NCBI RefSeq assembly: GCF_003119115.1
Contig: NZ_CP022364.1
Span: forward strand, 396,501-460,500
Reading direction: 5' to 3'
From: Azospirillum sp. TSH58
Lineage (GTDB): Bacteria > Pseudomonadota > Alphaproteobacteria > Azospirillales > Azospirillaceae
Length of the DNA stretch: 64,000 nt
Below the pieces are notes generated by a model, which saw nothing but the letters and a program-made list of their open reading frames with translations, searched no databases and was not told the origin of the DNA. This document shows, piece by piece, positions 36,046-46,432 of the stretch. Position numbers and translations under genes: made by a program. Every line of letters starts with the position of its first letter. The stretch's first letter is position 1.

Positions 36046-37407
36046 TCACTCCTGAATGAACGCCTTCACGTAGGAGTGCGACAGCGGCTGCACCAGATAG
36101 TCGAGCGGGGTGCGGGCGGACAGCAGGATGCGCGCCTCCACCGGCATGCCCGGCTTGATCGTCAGGTTGTGGACCTGATGGGAGTCGCTGTCCTTCAGCT
36201 TGATCCGCGCGATGTAGGATTCCTGCCGGGTGATCGGGTCCATCACGCGGTCGGCCGAGACGTAGGTCACGGTGCCGTCCAGCGAGCCGACGACGCGGCT
36301 GTCATAGGCGGTCAGCTGCACCTTCACCGGCAGATCGACGGTCAGCGACTTGATGTCCTTCGGCTGGACCTTCACCTCGGCCAGCAGGGCGCGGTCGTCC
36401 GGGATGATGTCCAGGATCGGCTCGTTGGCGGTGATCGTGCCGCCGGCGGCCCAATGGCTGTGCATCACGACGGTCCCGGCGTCCGGCGCCTTTATGGCGC
36501 GGGTCTCCAGCCGGTTGGCGGCGTCGCGGATCTGCTCGGCGAGGCGGATGACGTCGCCGCGGGACTTCTCCAGATCGACCAGAACCTTTTCGCGGAAGTC
36601 GTTGCGGCGGCGCAGAAGCTCGCCCTCGGCGTCCACGGCGGCCTGGTTGGCCTGGGCGATGCGGGCCTCAAGCTCGCGGTCGCGGCCCTTGAGCTGCGCC
36701 TCCTCCTTCTGCTGCTCGACCAGCTTGGTGCGGGTGGCGTTGCCGCGGGACAGCAGACCCTGGGTGATGCGCAGATCGTCCTCGATGAGCTGGATCTCGC
36801 GGGCCAGGAACTTGCGCTGCTCCTGAAGGCTCTTGCCCTCCTCGCGCAGCGTGGCAACGCGCTCCTTGGTCAGCTTGGCCTCGGTGTCGAGCTGGTTGCG
36901 GCGGACCTGGAACAGGGTTTCCTGGTTGCCCATCAGCTTCTCCACCGTGCGGTCGCTGCCGCGGCGCCGGATCAGCTCCTCCGGCCACTCGATGGCGGGC
37001 TGCTCGAACAGCTCGGCGGTCAGGCGCGCTTCGAGAGCCAGGGTTTCCAGCCAGGAGGTGCTCAGCACCTGGAGCCGGGTCGCCGCCTCCGTGCTGTCCA
37101 GGCGCATCAGAACCTGACCGGCCTTCACCTTGTCGCCCTCCTTGACGAGGATCTCCCCGATCTGGGCGGTCTCGGTGTGCTTCACGATCTTGCGGCCGGT
37201 CTCCGGGGCCAGCGCGCCGGAGGCCATGACGGCGCTGTGAAGCGGGGCGAGCGCGGCCCAGGCGGTCATCCCGCCGAAGCCCACCGCCAGCACCATGAAG
37301 CCGCCGGCCAGAAGCCCGCTGACCCGGGTGTCGGGAACCAGCGCGCGCAGCGCGCCGATCGACGTCATGGTCTTCGTCTTGTAGGTGTTCATGGTGGTGT
37401 CGGTCAT
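36046..37407 (-). CDS. Type I secretion membrane fusion protein, HlyD family
   Basis: A 453-residue protein. A short cytoplasmic N-terminus leads to one membrane helix (VSGLLAGGFMVLAVGFGGMTAWAALAPL). A lipoyl half-motif follows (GRKIVKHTETAQIGEILVKEGDKVKAGQVLMRLD), then a long coiled coil (about 135-290, with ATLREEGKSLQEQRKFLAREIQLIEDDLR). The second lipoyl half and the beta-barrel come after, with IKAPDAGTVV and LTIKPGMPVEARI. Architecture and length match HlyD/PrtE adaptors that link an inner-membrane ABC exporter to TolC. It is 68 bases downstream of the ABC gene and on the same strand. No TolC homologue or RTX-type substrate is near. Confidence 0.92.
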   Translation of the reverse strand: MTDTTMNTYKTKTMTSIGALRALVPDTRVSGLLAGGFMVLAVGFGGMTAWAALAPLHSAVMASGALAPETGRKIVKHTETAQIGEILVKEGDKVKAGQVLMRLDSTEAATRLQVLSTSWLETLALEARLTAELFEQPAIEWPEELIRRRGSDRTVEKLMGNQETLFQVRRNQLDTEAKLTKERVATLREEGKSLQEQRKFLAREIQLIEDDLRITQGLLSRGNATRTKLVEQQKEEAQLKGRDRELEARIAQANQAAVDAEGELLRRRNDFREKVLVDLEKSRGDVIRLAEQIRDAANRLETRAIKAPDAGTVVMHSHWAAGGTITANEPILDIIPDDRALLAEVKVQPKDIKSLTVDLPVKVQLTAYDSRVVGSLDGTVTYVSADRVMDPITRQESYIARIKLKDSDSHQVHNLTIKPGMPVEARILLSARTPLDYLVQPLSHSYVKAFIQE

Positions 37408-37475
37408 AACAATCGGTCCTTGATCGCCGGAGGTGCCCCGGAATTGGGCTGGGGTCTGGTCTGGAGGTTCCGGCG

Positions 37476-39212
37476 TCAGCCGGCGGCGCTCTGCACCGGC
37501 GCCGGGCCGATGTTGCGCAGGCGGCTCCAGTTCGGGCCCTGCTGCTCCTGCTGGCGTTGCGGCAGTTCGACCGCCATGCCGTTCTTCAGTACGAAGGTCT
37601 TGTCGGAAATGTCGACGAAGGCCGGGGAATGGGTCAGCACGATGGTGGTGACGCCGCGGTTCTTCGCCTCGACGATGAACTCGCGCACCGCCTTGTGGCC
37701 GATCTCGTCCATGCCGGCGGACGGCTCGTCGAGAACCATCAGCGACGGGCGGCCGTAGCCGGCGCGGGCCAGGGCGATCAGGCGGGCCGAGGCGCCGGTG
37801 ATCGGGAACAGCGGGTCGGTCACCTCGGTCTCATAGCCGCCGGGCAGGCTCTCGACCCAGGAGTGGATGCCGGCGCGCTTGGCCGCGTCCTCGACCTTCT
37901 CCCGCGTCGTCTCGGTGAAGCGGGCGATGTTCTCGGCGATGGTGCCGGGCAGCAGATCGGCGCCCTGCGCCATGTAGCCGATGCCCTGCTCCGGGGTTTC
38001 CGGGTTCAGCGAGGCGACGGCCAGACCGCCAAGCCGCACGGTGCCCGCCGACGGCATCGCCACACCGGCGAGCAGACGGGCCAGGACCGACTTGCCGGAG
38101 CGGTTGGGACCGGCGATGCACACCGTCTGGCCCGGCTCCACCGCCAGCGTGACGCTGCGCAGGATCGGCTTCTGGTCGCGGGGGGAGACGAACAGCAGGT
38201 TCTCGACGGTCAGGCGCTCGCGCTCCACCGGGATCGTCGGACGCTCCGGCTCCAGGGACAGGCGCTTCAGCAGCGGCAACAGACGGCGGAAAGCCTGGTA
38301 GGACTTCTGGATCTGGCCCCAGGCGCCGGCGCTCTGCTCCACCGGGGCGAGGGCGCGGCCGACCAGCATGGAGGTGGCGATCATGCCGCCGAAGGACAGG
38401 TGCTGCTCGATCACCAGCAAGGCGCCGACGCCGGTCACCGCGATCTGGATGACCATGCGGACCCACTTGGTGAAGGCACCGATGGCGGCGGCGCGCTCGG
38501 TCGAGCGGCCCTGCAGGGCGGAGGTGGTCATGGCGTCGCGGGCCACCGTGTCCAGCGCGCTCGGCCCCATGCGCAGGCCGCGCACCGTCTCCGACCGCGA
38601 CAGCAGGGAGTCGAACAGGCGCTGCGAGCGGCTGGCCGGGGCCTTGCTGTCCTCGGCGAAGTGGCGCACCGCCCAGTTGCTCAGATAGCCCAGCGCCGTC
38701 ATGATGACCATCGCGGCGACCAGGATCACGGCGAGCAGCGGGTGGATCAGGTAGATGCCGATGACGTACAGGGGCACCCAGGGCAGGTCCATCAGGGCCG
38801 GCAGCGAGGGGCGGCTCATCGCGCCCTTGACCTCCATGAGGTCGCTGACCGGGGCGGTGTCCGGGCGGCCTCGGCCTGAGGCGTCCAGCACGTCGGCGGT
38901 CAGCCGGCGGCGCCAGGCGACCTCCAGGGCGTTGCCGGCGCGGGCCAGGATGCGCGCCCGCACCGTTTCCATGGCGGCGCTCAGCGTCAGGGCCATCACG
39001 ACGATGACCGTCAGCATGACCAGCGTATCGATGTTGCCGGACGGAATAGCGCGGCTAAAGACCTGAAGCGAATAAAGTGGCATCGCCAACATCAGAAGAT
39101 TGATGGTGGCGCTGAAGACAAATGCACCAACGAGTACCCGGGTGAAATAACGTCCCCCGTGAGCCATTTCTTTTTTGGCCTTTTCAGACCCGCGAGAAAA
39201 CAGGCGAGGCAT
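37476..39212 (-). CDS. Type I secretion ABC exporter (PrtD-like) with degenerate ABC signature
   Basis: A 578-residue half-transporter: six membrane helices in residues about 20-310, then one nucleotide-binding domain. Walker A is GPNRSGKSVL, the Q-loop lies in IGYMAQGADLLPGTIAENI, Walker B is LMVLDEPSAGMD with the catalytic Glu, and the switch His is in VLTHSPAFVD. The C-loop, normally LSGGQRQRIALAR, reads ITGASARLIALAR, so Ser, the second Gly and Gln are all replaced. In a homodimer this motif faces the ATP of the partner, so hydrolysis should be affected. The lineage is the PrtD/RsaD group by length and sequence. Substrate unknown. Overexpressed motif TTTGGTAAATGAA lies 70 bases upstream. 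Confidence 0.88.
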   Translation of the reverse strand: MPRLFSRGSEKAKKEMAHGGRYFTRVLVGAFVFSATINLLMLAMPLYSLQVFSRAIPSGNIDTLVMLTVIVVMALTLSAAMETVRARILARAGNALEVAWRRRLTADVLDASGRGRPDTAPVSDLMEVKGAMSRPSLPALMDLPWVPLYVIGIYLIHPLLAVILVAAMVIMTALGYLSNWAVRHFAEDSKAPASRSQRLFDSLLSRSETVRGLRMGPSALDTVARDAMTTSALQGRSTERAAAIGAFTKWVRMVIQIAVTGVGALLVIEQHLSFGGMIATSMLVGRALAPVEQSAGAWGQIQKSYQAFRRLLPLLKRLSLEPERPTIPVERERLTVENLLFVSPRDQKPILRSVTLAVEPGQTVCIAGPNRSGKSVLARLLAGVAMPSAGTVRLGGLAVASLNPETPEQGIGYMAQGADLLPGTIAENIARFTETTREKVEDAAKRAGIHSWVESLPGGYETEVTDPLFPITGASARLIALARAGYGRPSLMVLDEPSAGMDEIGHKAVREFIVEAKNRGVTTIVLTHSPAFVDISDKTFVLKNGMAVELPQRQQEQQGPNWSRLRNIGPAPVQSAAG

Positions 39213-39281
39213 TTACAGCCCTCCAATTGTCACCGTTTGAAGCAGTGCCCACTGGATGCAGGCGAGGTCAGTTGGCGCGTT

Positions 39282-39294
39282 TTTGGTAAATGAA
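39282..39294. promoter_or_regulatory. TTTGGTAAATGAA motif shared with the regulator upstream region
   Basis: This exact 13-base AT-rich motif repeats the one at 35383-35395. Here it lies 70 bases upstream of the ABC exporter start (39212, minus strand) and 117 bases before hutH (39411, plus strand). In GC-rich DNA a chance match of this length between two neighbouring intergenic regions is unlikely. Function as an operator is inferred. Confidence 0.45.
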
Positions 39295-39410
39295 ATCTGA
39301 AGATTGAGGGACATCACAGGAATGCCACCGAAAACCACCCCCTTTGCGCAGACGACAACGGCTCCTCATGTGAAGGACTGCCGCACGTGCTCCGCCGTAA
39401 GGAACGCCGC

Positions 39411-40937
39411 ATGACCGACACGCTGACCATCGACCCCGGCCATCTCGCCCTGCCCGACCTGCGCCGCATCCTGCGCGACCCGCCCGTTCTGGCCCTGGCG
39501 CCCGGCTGCCGCGCCGCCATCGACGCTTCGGCCCGCACGGTGGCCGAGGCGGCGGGCGGGGAGCGCGCGGTCTATGGCGTGAACACCGGCTTCGGCCTGC
39601 TGGCGAAGAAGCGCATTCCCCCGGAGCAGGTGCGGGAGCTGCAACGGCGGCTGGTGCTGTCGCACAGCGCCGGCACCGGGCCGGACCTGCCGCCGGGCGT
39701 GGTTCGGCTGATCCTGGCGCTGAAGGTCAACGCTCTGGCCCGCGGCCATTCCGGCGTGCGCATGGCGGTGATCGAGGCGCTGCTGGCGCTCTACAACCGC
39801 GGCGTCCTGCCGGTGGTGCCGGCCAAGGGGTCGGTCGGGGCGTCCGGCGATCTGGCGCCGCTGGCCCATCTGACCGGCGTGCTGATCGGCGAGGGTGAGG
39901 CCGATGTGGACGGCCAGCGGCTGCCCGCCGCCGAGGCGCTGGCCCGCGCCGGGCTGGCGCCGCTGGCGCTGGAGGCCAAGGAGGGGCTGGCCCTGCTGAA
40001 CGGCACGCAGGTGTCCACCGCGCTGGGCCTCGCCGGGCTGGTCGCTGCCGAGGACGGCTTCGCCGCCGCCCTGGTCGCCGGCGCGCTCAGCGTCGATGCC
40101 GCGCTGGGCAGCGACGGCCCCTTCGACGCGCGCATCCACGATCTGCGCGGCCAGCCGGGCCAGCGCGACGTCGCCGCGGTCTACCGCTCGCTGCTCCAGG
40201 GCAGCGGCATCCGCGATTCCCACCGCGAGGGACACGAGACGGTTCAGGACCCCTACAGCCTGCGCTGCCAGCCGCAGGTGATGGGCGCGGTGCTCGACCA
40301 TCTGCGCTTCGCCGCGGGCGTCCTGGAGCGCGAGGCCAACGCCGTCTCCGACAACCCGCTGGTCTTCCCGGACAGCGGCGACATCCTGTCGGGCGGCAAC
40401 TTCCACGCCGAACCGGTGGCGATGGCCGCCGACGTGCTGGCCCTGTCCATCGCCGAGACGGGAGCCCTGTCGGAACGGCGGATCGCGCTGCTGATGGACA
40501 CCCACCTGTCGGGCCTGCCGCCCTTCCTGGTGGCCGACGGCGGGCTGAACAGCGGCTTCATGATCGCCCAGGTCACCGCGGCGGCGCTGGCCAGCGAGAA
40601 CAAGCAGATGGCCCACCCGGCCAGCGTGGACAGCCTGCCCACCTCCGCCAACCAGGAGGACCATGTGAGCATGGCGACCCACGCCGCCCGCCGCCTGTCG
40701 GACATGGCCGACAATCTGGCGGGGATCGTCGCCGTGGAGCTGCTGAGCGCCGCCCAGGGGATCGACCTGCGGGCGCCGCTGACCTCCTCCCCCGCGCTGG
40801 AGCGCGCCCGGGGGCTGCTGCGCGCCCGCGTGGCGGTGTGGACGGAGGACCGCGCGATGGCTCCGGACATCGCGGCGGCGAAACGGCTGGTGAGGGAGGG
40901 GGCCTTCCGTCCCTTCGCCGAGGCGCTTCTGCCCTGA
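39411..40937 (+). CDS. hutH: Histidine ammonia-lyase
   Basis: A 508-residue enzyme; the ATG at 39411 has AAGGAA six bases upstream, while an earlier in-frame ATG at 39387 lacks one. The cofactor-forming Ala-Ser-Gly triad is in [16 protein letters not shown]. Other hallmarks are YGVNTGFG near the start, [10 protein letters not shown] (Ser-His, the histidine-selective pair), [21 protein letters not shown] and [15 protein letters not shown]. It deaminates histidine to trans-urocanate. The rest of the hut pathway (hutU, hutI, hutC) is not in the window, so it is an isolated copy or the pathway is split. Confidence 0.93.
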   Translation: MTDTLTIDPGHLALPDLRRILRDPPVLALAPGCRAAIDASARTVAEAAGGERAVYGVNTGFGLLAKKRIPPEQVRELQRRLVLSHSAGTGPDLPPGVVRLILALKVNALARGHSGVRMAVIEALLALYNRGVLPVVPAKGSVGASGDLAPLAHLTGVLIGEGEADVDGQRLPAAEALARAGLAPLALEAKEGLALLNGTQVSTALGLAGLVAAEDGFAAALVAGALSVDAALGSDGPFDARIHDLRGQPGQRDVAAVYRSLLQGSGIRDSHREGHETVQDPYSLRCQPQVMGAVLDHLRFAAGVLEREANAVSDNPLVFPDSGDILSGGNFHAEPVAMAADVLALSIAETGALSERRIALLMDTHLSGLPPFLVADGGLNSGFMIAQVTAAALASENKQMAHPASVDSLPTSANQEDHVSMATHAARRLSDMADNLAGIVAVELLSAAQGIDLRAPLTSSPALERARGLLRARVAVWTEDRAMAPDIAAAKRLVREGAFRPFAEALLP

Positions 40938-41058
40938 TCCGCGAGACCGGCTGAGACAAGACCGCGCAGGCGGCTCCGGCCGGTTTTCGTCAATCCGTTG
41001 AGGGGCTAAGCTTCAGGCCATCCCACACCAACCGCTTCACTTCGATCCGGAGACCATC

Positions 41059-41589
41059 ATGGAAGGACGCAAAGTCCCCTCGGTCGTGTTCAAGACCCGC
41101 GTGCGCGACGAAAGCGTCGGCGGCCCCAACCCGTTCCGCTGGCAGGACGTCAGCAGCGACGCGCTGTTCGCCGGCAAGCGTGTGGTCGTCTTCTCGCTGC
41201 CCGGCGCCTTCACCCCGACCTGCTCCAACCAGCAGGTGCCGACCTACGACGCGCTCTATCCGGAGTTCCGCGACCTGGGCGTCGACGAGGTCTATTGCCT
41301 CAGCGTCAACGACGCCTTCGTGATGTTCCAGTGGGGCAAGCATCTCGGCGTGAAGAACGTCAAGCTGATCCCCGACGGCTCGGGCCACTTCACCCGCCGC
41401 ATGGGCATGCTGATCAACAAGGACCATGTCGGCTTCGGCATGCGGAGCTGGCGCTACGCCATGGTGGTGACCGACGGCGTGATCGAGAAGCTGTTCGAGG
41501 AGCCGGGCATCAACGACGCCGGCGAGGGCGGCGATCCCTACGGCGAGTCCGCTCCGGAAGCGGTGCTGGCCTATCTGCGGTCGCGCTGA
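41059..41589 (+). CDS. Peroxiredoxin, Prx5/glutaredoxin-type
   Basis: A 176-residue cytoplasmic peroxiredoxin with GGAG before the ATG at 41059. The peroxidatic Cys is in LPGAFTPTCSNQQVPTYD, the typical Prx5 motif. VDEVYCLSVNDAFVMFQWGKHL, a mid-protein FTRRMGMLINK (catalytic Arg) and WRYAMVVTDGVIEKLFEEPG follow. It reduces alkyl hydroperoxides and hydrogen peroxide with glutathione/glutaredoxin or thioredoxin as donor. No fused glutaredoxin domain is present. It lies 121 bases after hutH on the same strand, probably with its own promoter. Confidence 0.93.
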   Translation: MEGRKVPSVVFKTRVRDESVGGPNPFRWQDVSSDALFAGKRVVVFSLPGAFTPTCSNQQVPTYDALYPEFRDLGVDEVYCLSVNDAFVMFQWGKHLGVKNVKLIPDGSGHFTRRMGMLINKDHVGFGMRSWRYAMVVTDGVIEKLFEEPGINDAGEGGDPYGESAPEAVLAYLRSR

Positions 41590-41610
41590 GCCGGTTTCCC
41601 GGTTCTTTAG

Positions 41611-41727
41611 CCCTCTCCCCTCTGGGGAGAGGGTGGCCCCGAGGGCCGGTGAGGGGGTTGCGCATAGCGGTACGTCCGGCACAAGCGCATCCCCCTCACC
41701 CTAACCCTCTCCCCAGGGGAAGAGGGG
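41611..41727. repeat. REP-like inverted repeat of the CCCTCTCCCC / GGGGAGAGGG type
   Basis: Two arms carry copies of CCCTCTCCCC followed by GGGGAGAGGG, and GGTGAGGGGG pairs with CCCCCTCACC. The whole forms a long imperfect hairpin between the peroxiredoxin and DUF2061 stop codons. Similar dispersed palindromes are common in many GC-rich proteobacteria. It can serve as a two-way terminator. Confidence 0.8.
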
Positions 41728-41745
41728 ATATAACCACCGAACTCC

Positions 41746-41970
41746 TCAAGCCGGAACGGCGGTCCCTTCCGCCGGCTCCGCCTCGACGGCCTGCGCCTTG
41801 CGGCGCTCATGGGCCGCCCAGGCCCGCTCGTGCAGGTGATAGGCCACCGTGTTGCACAGCGGCTCCACCAGCGCCAGCGCGCCGCCCACCGCGATGCTGC
41901 CGGTCATCAGATAGCCGACCGTGAAGGCCACCGTGAAGTGGATGCAGGCAAAGCTGAAGGTCTTGGTCAT
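41746..41970 (-). CDS. DUF2061 small membrane protein
   Basis: A 74-residue protein with two hydrophobic stretches (FACIHFTVAFTVGYLMTGS and VGGALALVEPLCNTVAYHLHERAW). The pattern of KT.SF...HF.VAF.VGY...G is that of DUF2061. An Ala/Glu-rich charged tail follows. It is a predicted inner-membrane protein of unknown role. The stop at 41746 faces the REP-like repeat. No clear operon partner. Confidence 0.85.
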   Translation of the reverse strand: MTKTFSFACIHFTVAFTVGYLMTGSIAVGGALALVEPLCNTVAYHLHERAWAAHERRKAQAVEAEPAEGTAVPA

Positions 41971-42057
41971 CGCGGAACTCCCGAACGCCGCCGTTTCTGT
42001 TCAGCTTCAGCATGCCCGCCGGGCGGCGACAGGTCCAATCGAACGATTCAAACAGAC

Positions 42058-42076
42058 CGATAGGCGCCCCCTATCG
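42058..42076 (-). terminator. Hairpin just after the rhomboid gene
   Basis: CGATAGG (42058-42064) and CCTATCG (42070-42076) pair perfectly with a 5-base loop, right beside the rhomboid stop at 42078. The leftward tail has only a short T-rich stretch, so it is a modest terminator candidate. Confidence 0.4.
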
Positions 42077-42077
42077 T

Positions 42078-42869
42078 TCAACGGAAAGGACGGCGGCGGT
42101 CGCCCGCCTCCGGCACGCTGCCGCGGCGCAGTCGGGTTCCCGGTGGAACAACCTCGAAGGGCCGGCTGTGCGGTGGCTCCAGCAGCCGCACCTCGGGCCG
42201 CTTGAAGAAGGGGATCAACGCCGCTCCCATGACGAACCCGCCGACATGCGCCCAGAAGGCCACCCCGCCGCTGTCGTCGGAGGTCGGGGTGGTGACCCCG
42301 CTCAGGATCTGTCCGAGGAACCAGAAGCCCAGCACCAGCACCGCCGGGACGCTGATGACGCGCACGATGATGATGAACCAGAAGAAGACGCCGACATTCG
42401 CCCGCGGGTGCAGCACCAGATAGGCGCCGAGCACCCCGCCGATCGCCCCGCTCGCCCCCACCATCGGGACCTCGGAGGTCGGGGCCGCGAAGCTCTGGGC
42501 CAGCGCCGCCGCCGTCCCGCACAGCAGGTAGAAGACCACGAAGCGGCCCCGCCCCATGCTGTCCTCGACGTTGTTGCCGAAGATCCAGAGGTACAGCATG
42601 TTGCCGGCGATGTGCAGGAAGCCGCCATGCATGAACATGGAGGTGACGACCGACATCCAGGGCGGGACGACCCGCAGCGGCTCCGGCAGTTCGGCGTGGC
42701 CGAACAGCACCGCCGGAACGAGGCCGAAGGAATAGACGGCGAGGTTCCCGGCGCGCGCCCCCAGCGAGAGCTGCCACAGGAACACCATCACGCACAGCGC
42801 GATCAGCGCCATGGTGACGACCGGCGTCCGCCGCGTCGGATTGTCGTCGTAGATGGGGAGGAACAGCAT
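42078..42869 (-). CDS. Rhomboid family intramembrane serine protease
   Basis: A 263-residue membrane protein from the ATG at 42869; the frame is open to 43013, but those residues are Arg/Ser/Pro-rich and unlikely. Six hydrophobic helices are visible. The catalytic Ser is in VGASGAIGGVLGAYL and the His in VAFWAHVGGFVMGAAL, and an HGGFLHIAGNMLYLWIFGNNVED segment supplies the conserved loop. This is the type found beside stress or housekeeping genes. The protease cleaves within membrane helices; substrates are unknown. Its C-terminal tail is cytoplasmic and basic. Confidence 0.92.
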   Translation of the reverse strand: MLFLPIYDDNPTRRTPVVTMALIALCVMVFLWQLSLGARAGNLAVYSFGLVPAVLFGHAELPEPLRVVPPWMSVVTSMFMHGGFLHIAGNMLYLWIFGNNVEDSMGRGRFVVFYLLCGTAAALAQSFAAPTSEVPMVGASGAIGGVLGAYLVLHPRANVGVFFWFIIIVRVISVPAVLVLGFWFLGQILSGVTTPTSDDSGGVAFWAHVGGFVMGAALIPFFKRPEVRLLEPPHSRPFEVVPPGTRLRRGSVPEAGDRRRPFR

Positions 42870-42968
42870 CGGCGGCGCTTTCGGTTGAGGCGACCCTGGT
42901 CTACACGATGGTCCCGCCCTCCGGTTCCGCCAAGACGTACGGGACACACGTACAGCCGGGAGTCGGCA

Positions 42969-43003
42969 AAGAAAAACCGGCGCCCCTTGCGGAGCGCCGG
43001 TTT
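42969..43003 (-). terminator. Terminator of ftsH
   Basis: AAACCGGCGC (42974-42983) pairs perfectly with GCGCCGGTTT (42994-43003) across a 10-base loop. Reading leftward the stem runs into TTTTTCTTTG, a good rho-independent terminator 50 bases after the ftsH stop. Confidence 0.85.
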
Positions 43004-43055
43004 CTCTGAACAAAGCGGCGATGCGGATCAGGTGCCGGCCATCAGGTGCGGACCA

Positions 43056-44993
<1,938 letters not shown>

Positions 44994-45077
44994 GTCGAAA
45001 GCCTTTCTGCGAACCCTGCGCGGAAAGGTAGGCTGATGCGGGGCCACCCCTCCCGGGCTTACGGGCACGTTCCCAGA

Positions 45078-46424
45078 TTAAATAATGCCGACACGGTCCG
45101 AAACAACCGGAAAAGCTGGGCCGGCCAACACCACCCCGGGCGCGTGCAAAGCGACCGCCGACAGGGGGAATCCGGGCCGGGAAAAGCCCAGATGCGGCAC
45201 CGCCGCCAGCCCGTTTCCGTCCCACAGCGCCGGCAGCGTCTCGCGGACCGGCTCGGGCAGGCCGATGCGGCCCGAATCCGGGCCTGCGGACCCCGCCATT
45301 TGCCACCCCTCCCGCCCCAATTTTGCCACGGTGACCGGACCGATCTGCCCCGCGCCCAGCCGAACGGCGAATCGGCGATCCCACCAGACCTCTCCGCCCG
45401 GGGTAAGACTCAGCCGTTCGGTGACCCCGACCGGCTCCCGCGCGATCACCAAATGCCCCCGCCTCGGCAGGATGCGGCAGCCGCCCAGCGTCCGTCCCCG
45501 GAAGCCGCCACTCGCGATCTCGGCGAACAGACGCTCCGCCGCCTCGTCCTTCGGCGGGTAGGCAGCGCCTCCCGTCGCAGCGATGCAGCGGACCAGCGCG
45601 CGCAGGCCAAGCTCCTCCGGCGCCTCCAGCAGAGGCGTCGGGTCCAGCCGCAGCCAGCCCTCCGGATGAACCTCCACGGCCTTGGCCAGCAGAGCGGCGG
45701 TTCCCGCCTCCAGGGCGTTGCGGGCGCGGGCGGCCCGTCGGGCGAGGTCGGCCAGACGCGGCGGGTCCAGCCCCTCGGCGGCCAGCGCCTCCCCCGCCGC
45801 GCGCAGGCGGGCGCGGGCGAAGCGTGGGTTGCGGTTGGACGGGTCCTCGACCCACTCCTGGCCGAAGGCGCGGCAGGTCGCCACCAGCCGCTCGTGAGGC
45901 AGGTCGAGCAGCGGCCGGATCACCCGGACCGCCCCCGCCGCACGCACCGGCGCCATGCCGGCCAGCCCGTCGATGCCGGAGCCGCGGGCGAAGCGCAGAA
46001 GCACCGTCTCGGCCTGATCGTCGCGGTGATGGGCGAGCGCCAGATGAAGGATGCCCTCCTCCCGGCAGCGCTCGGCCAGCAGGCGATGGCGCGCCGCGCG
46101 GGCCGCCTCCTGGATGCCGGTTGCCGGTTTCTCGCCGTCCCAGCGCAGAACGGCGTGGGCAATGCCGCGGGCCTGGAGCCAACCGCCCACCCGGGCGGCC
46201 TCCGCCGCCGACTCCCCGCGCAGGCCATGGTCGACGATCAGCGCGAGGACATCCCCGGCCCGCTCCGCCGCCCAGCGCTGGACGAGCAAGGCCAGCCCGA
46301 GGCTGTCCGCCCCGCCGGACACACCGACAGCCACGCGCGGTTTCGCCTCGAAGCCGCCCAGCCGGTCCATGCGGGCCGCGAACTCACCCGCGGAAATTGG
46401 CCCAGCCGGGTCGGACGCGTTCAC
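45078..46424 (-). CDS. tilS: tRNA(Ile)-lysidine synthase TilS
   Basis: A 448-residue protein from the GTG at 46424, eight bases after ybgF. The N-terminal PP-loop ATPase carries VAVGVSGGADSLGLALL. HGLRGESAAEA, ALAHHRDDQAETVLLRFARGSG and the later IRPLLDLPHERL mark TilS. It modifies C34 of the AUA-reading tRNA(Ile) to lysidine, which is essential for decoding. The C-terminal half is less conserved and supplies tRNA contacts. It is co-transcribed with ybgF and likely ftsH. The start is placed by the SD-poor but coupled context. Confidence 0.93.
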   Translation of the reverse strand: MNASDPAGPISAGEFAARMDRLGGFEAKPRVAVGVSGGADSLGLALLVQRWAAERAGDVLALIVDHGLRGESAAEAARVGGWLQARGIAHAVLRWDGEKPATGIQEAARAARHRLLAERCREEGILHLALAHHRDDQAETVLLRFARGSGIDGLAGMAPVRAAGAVRVIRPLLDLPHERLVATCRAFGQEWVEDPSNRNPRFARARLRAAGEALAAEGLDPPRLADLARRAARARNALEAGTAALLAKAVEVHPEGWLRLDPTPLLEAPEELGLRALVRCIAATGGAAYPPKDEAAERLFAEIASGGFRGRTLGGCRILPRRGHLVIAREPVGVTERLSLTPGGEVWWDRRFAVRLGAGQIGPVTVAKLGREGWQMAGSAGPDSGRIGLPEPVRETLPALWDGNGLAAVPHLGFSRPGFPLSAVALHAPGVVLAGPAFPVVSDRVGII

Positions 46425-46432
46425 CGCGCCCG

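Noticed and set aside
39387-39410. Upstream ATG for hutH
   Set aside because: It lacks a ribosome site and adds eight basic residues; the inner ATG at 39411 has AAGGAA at correct spacing.
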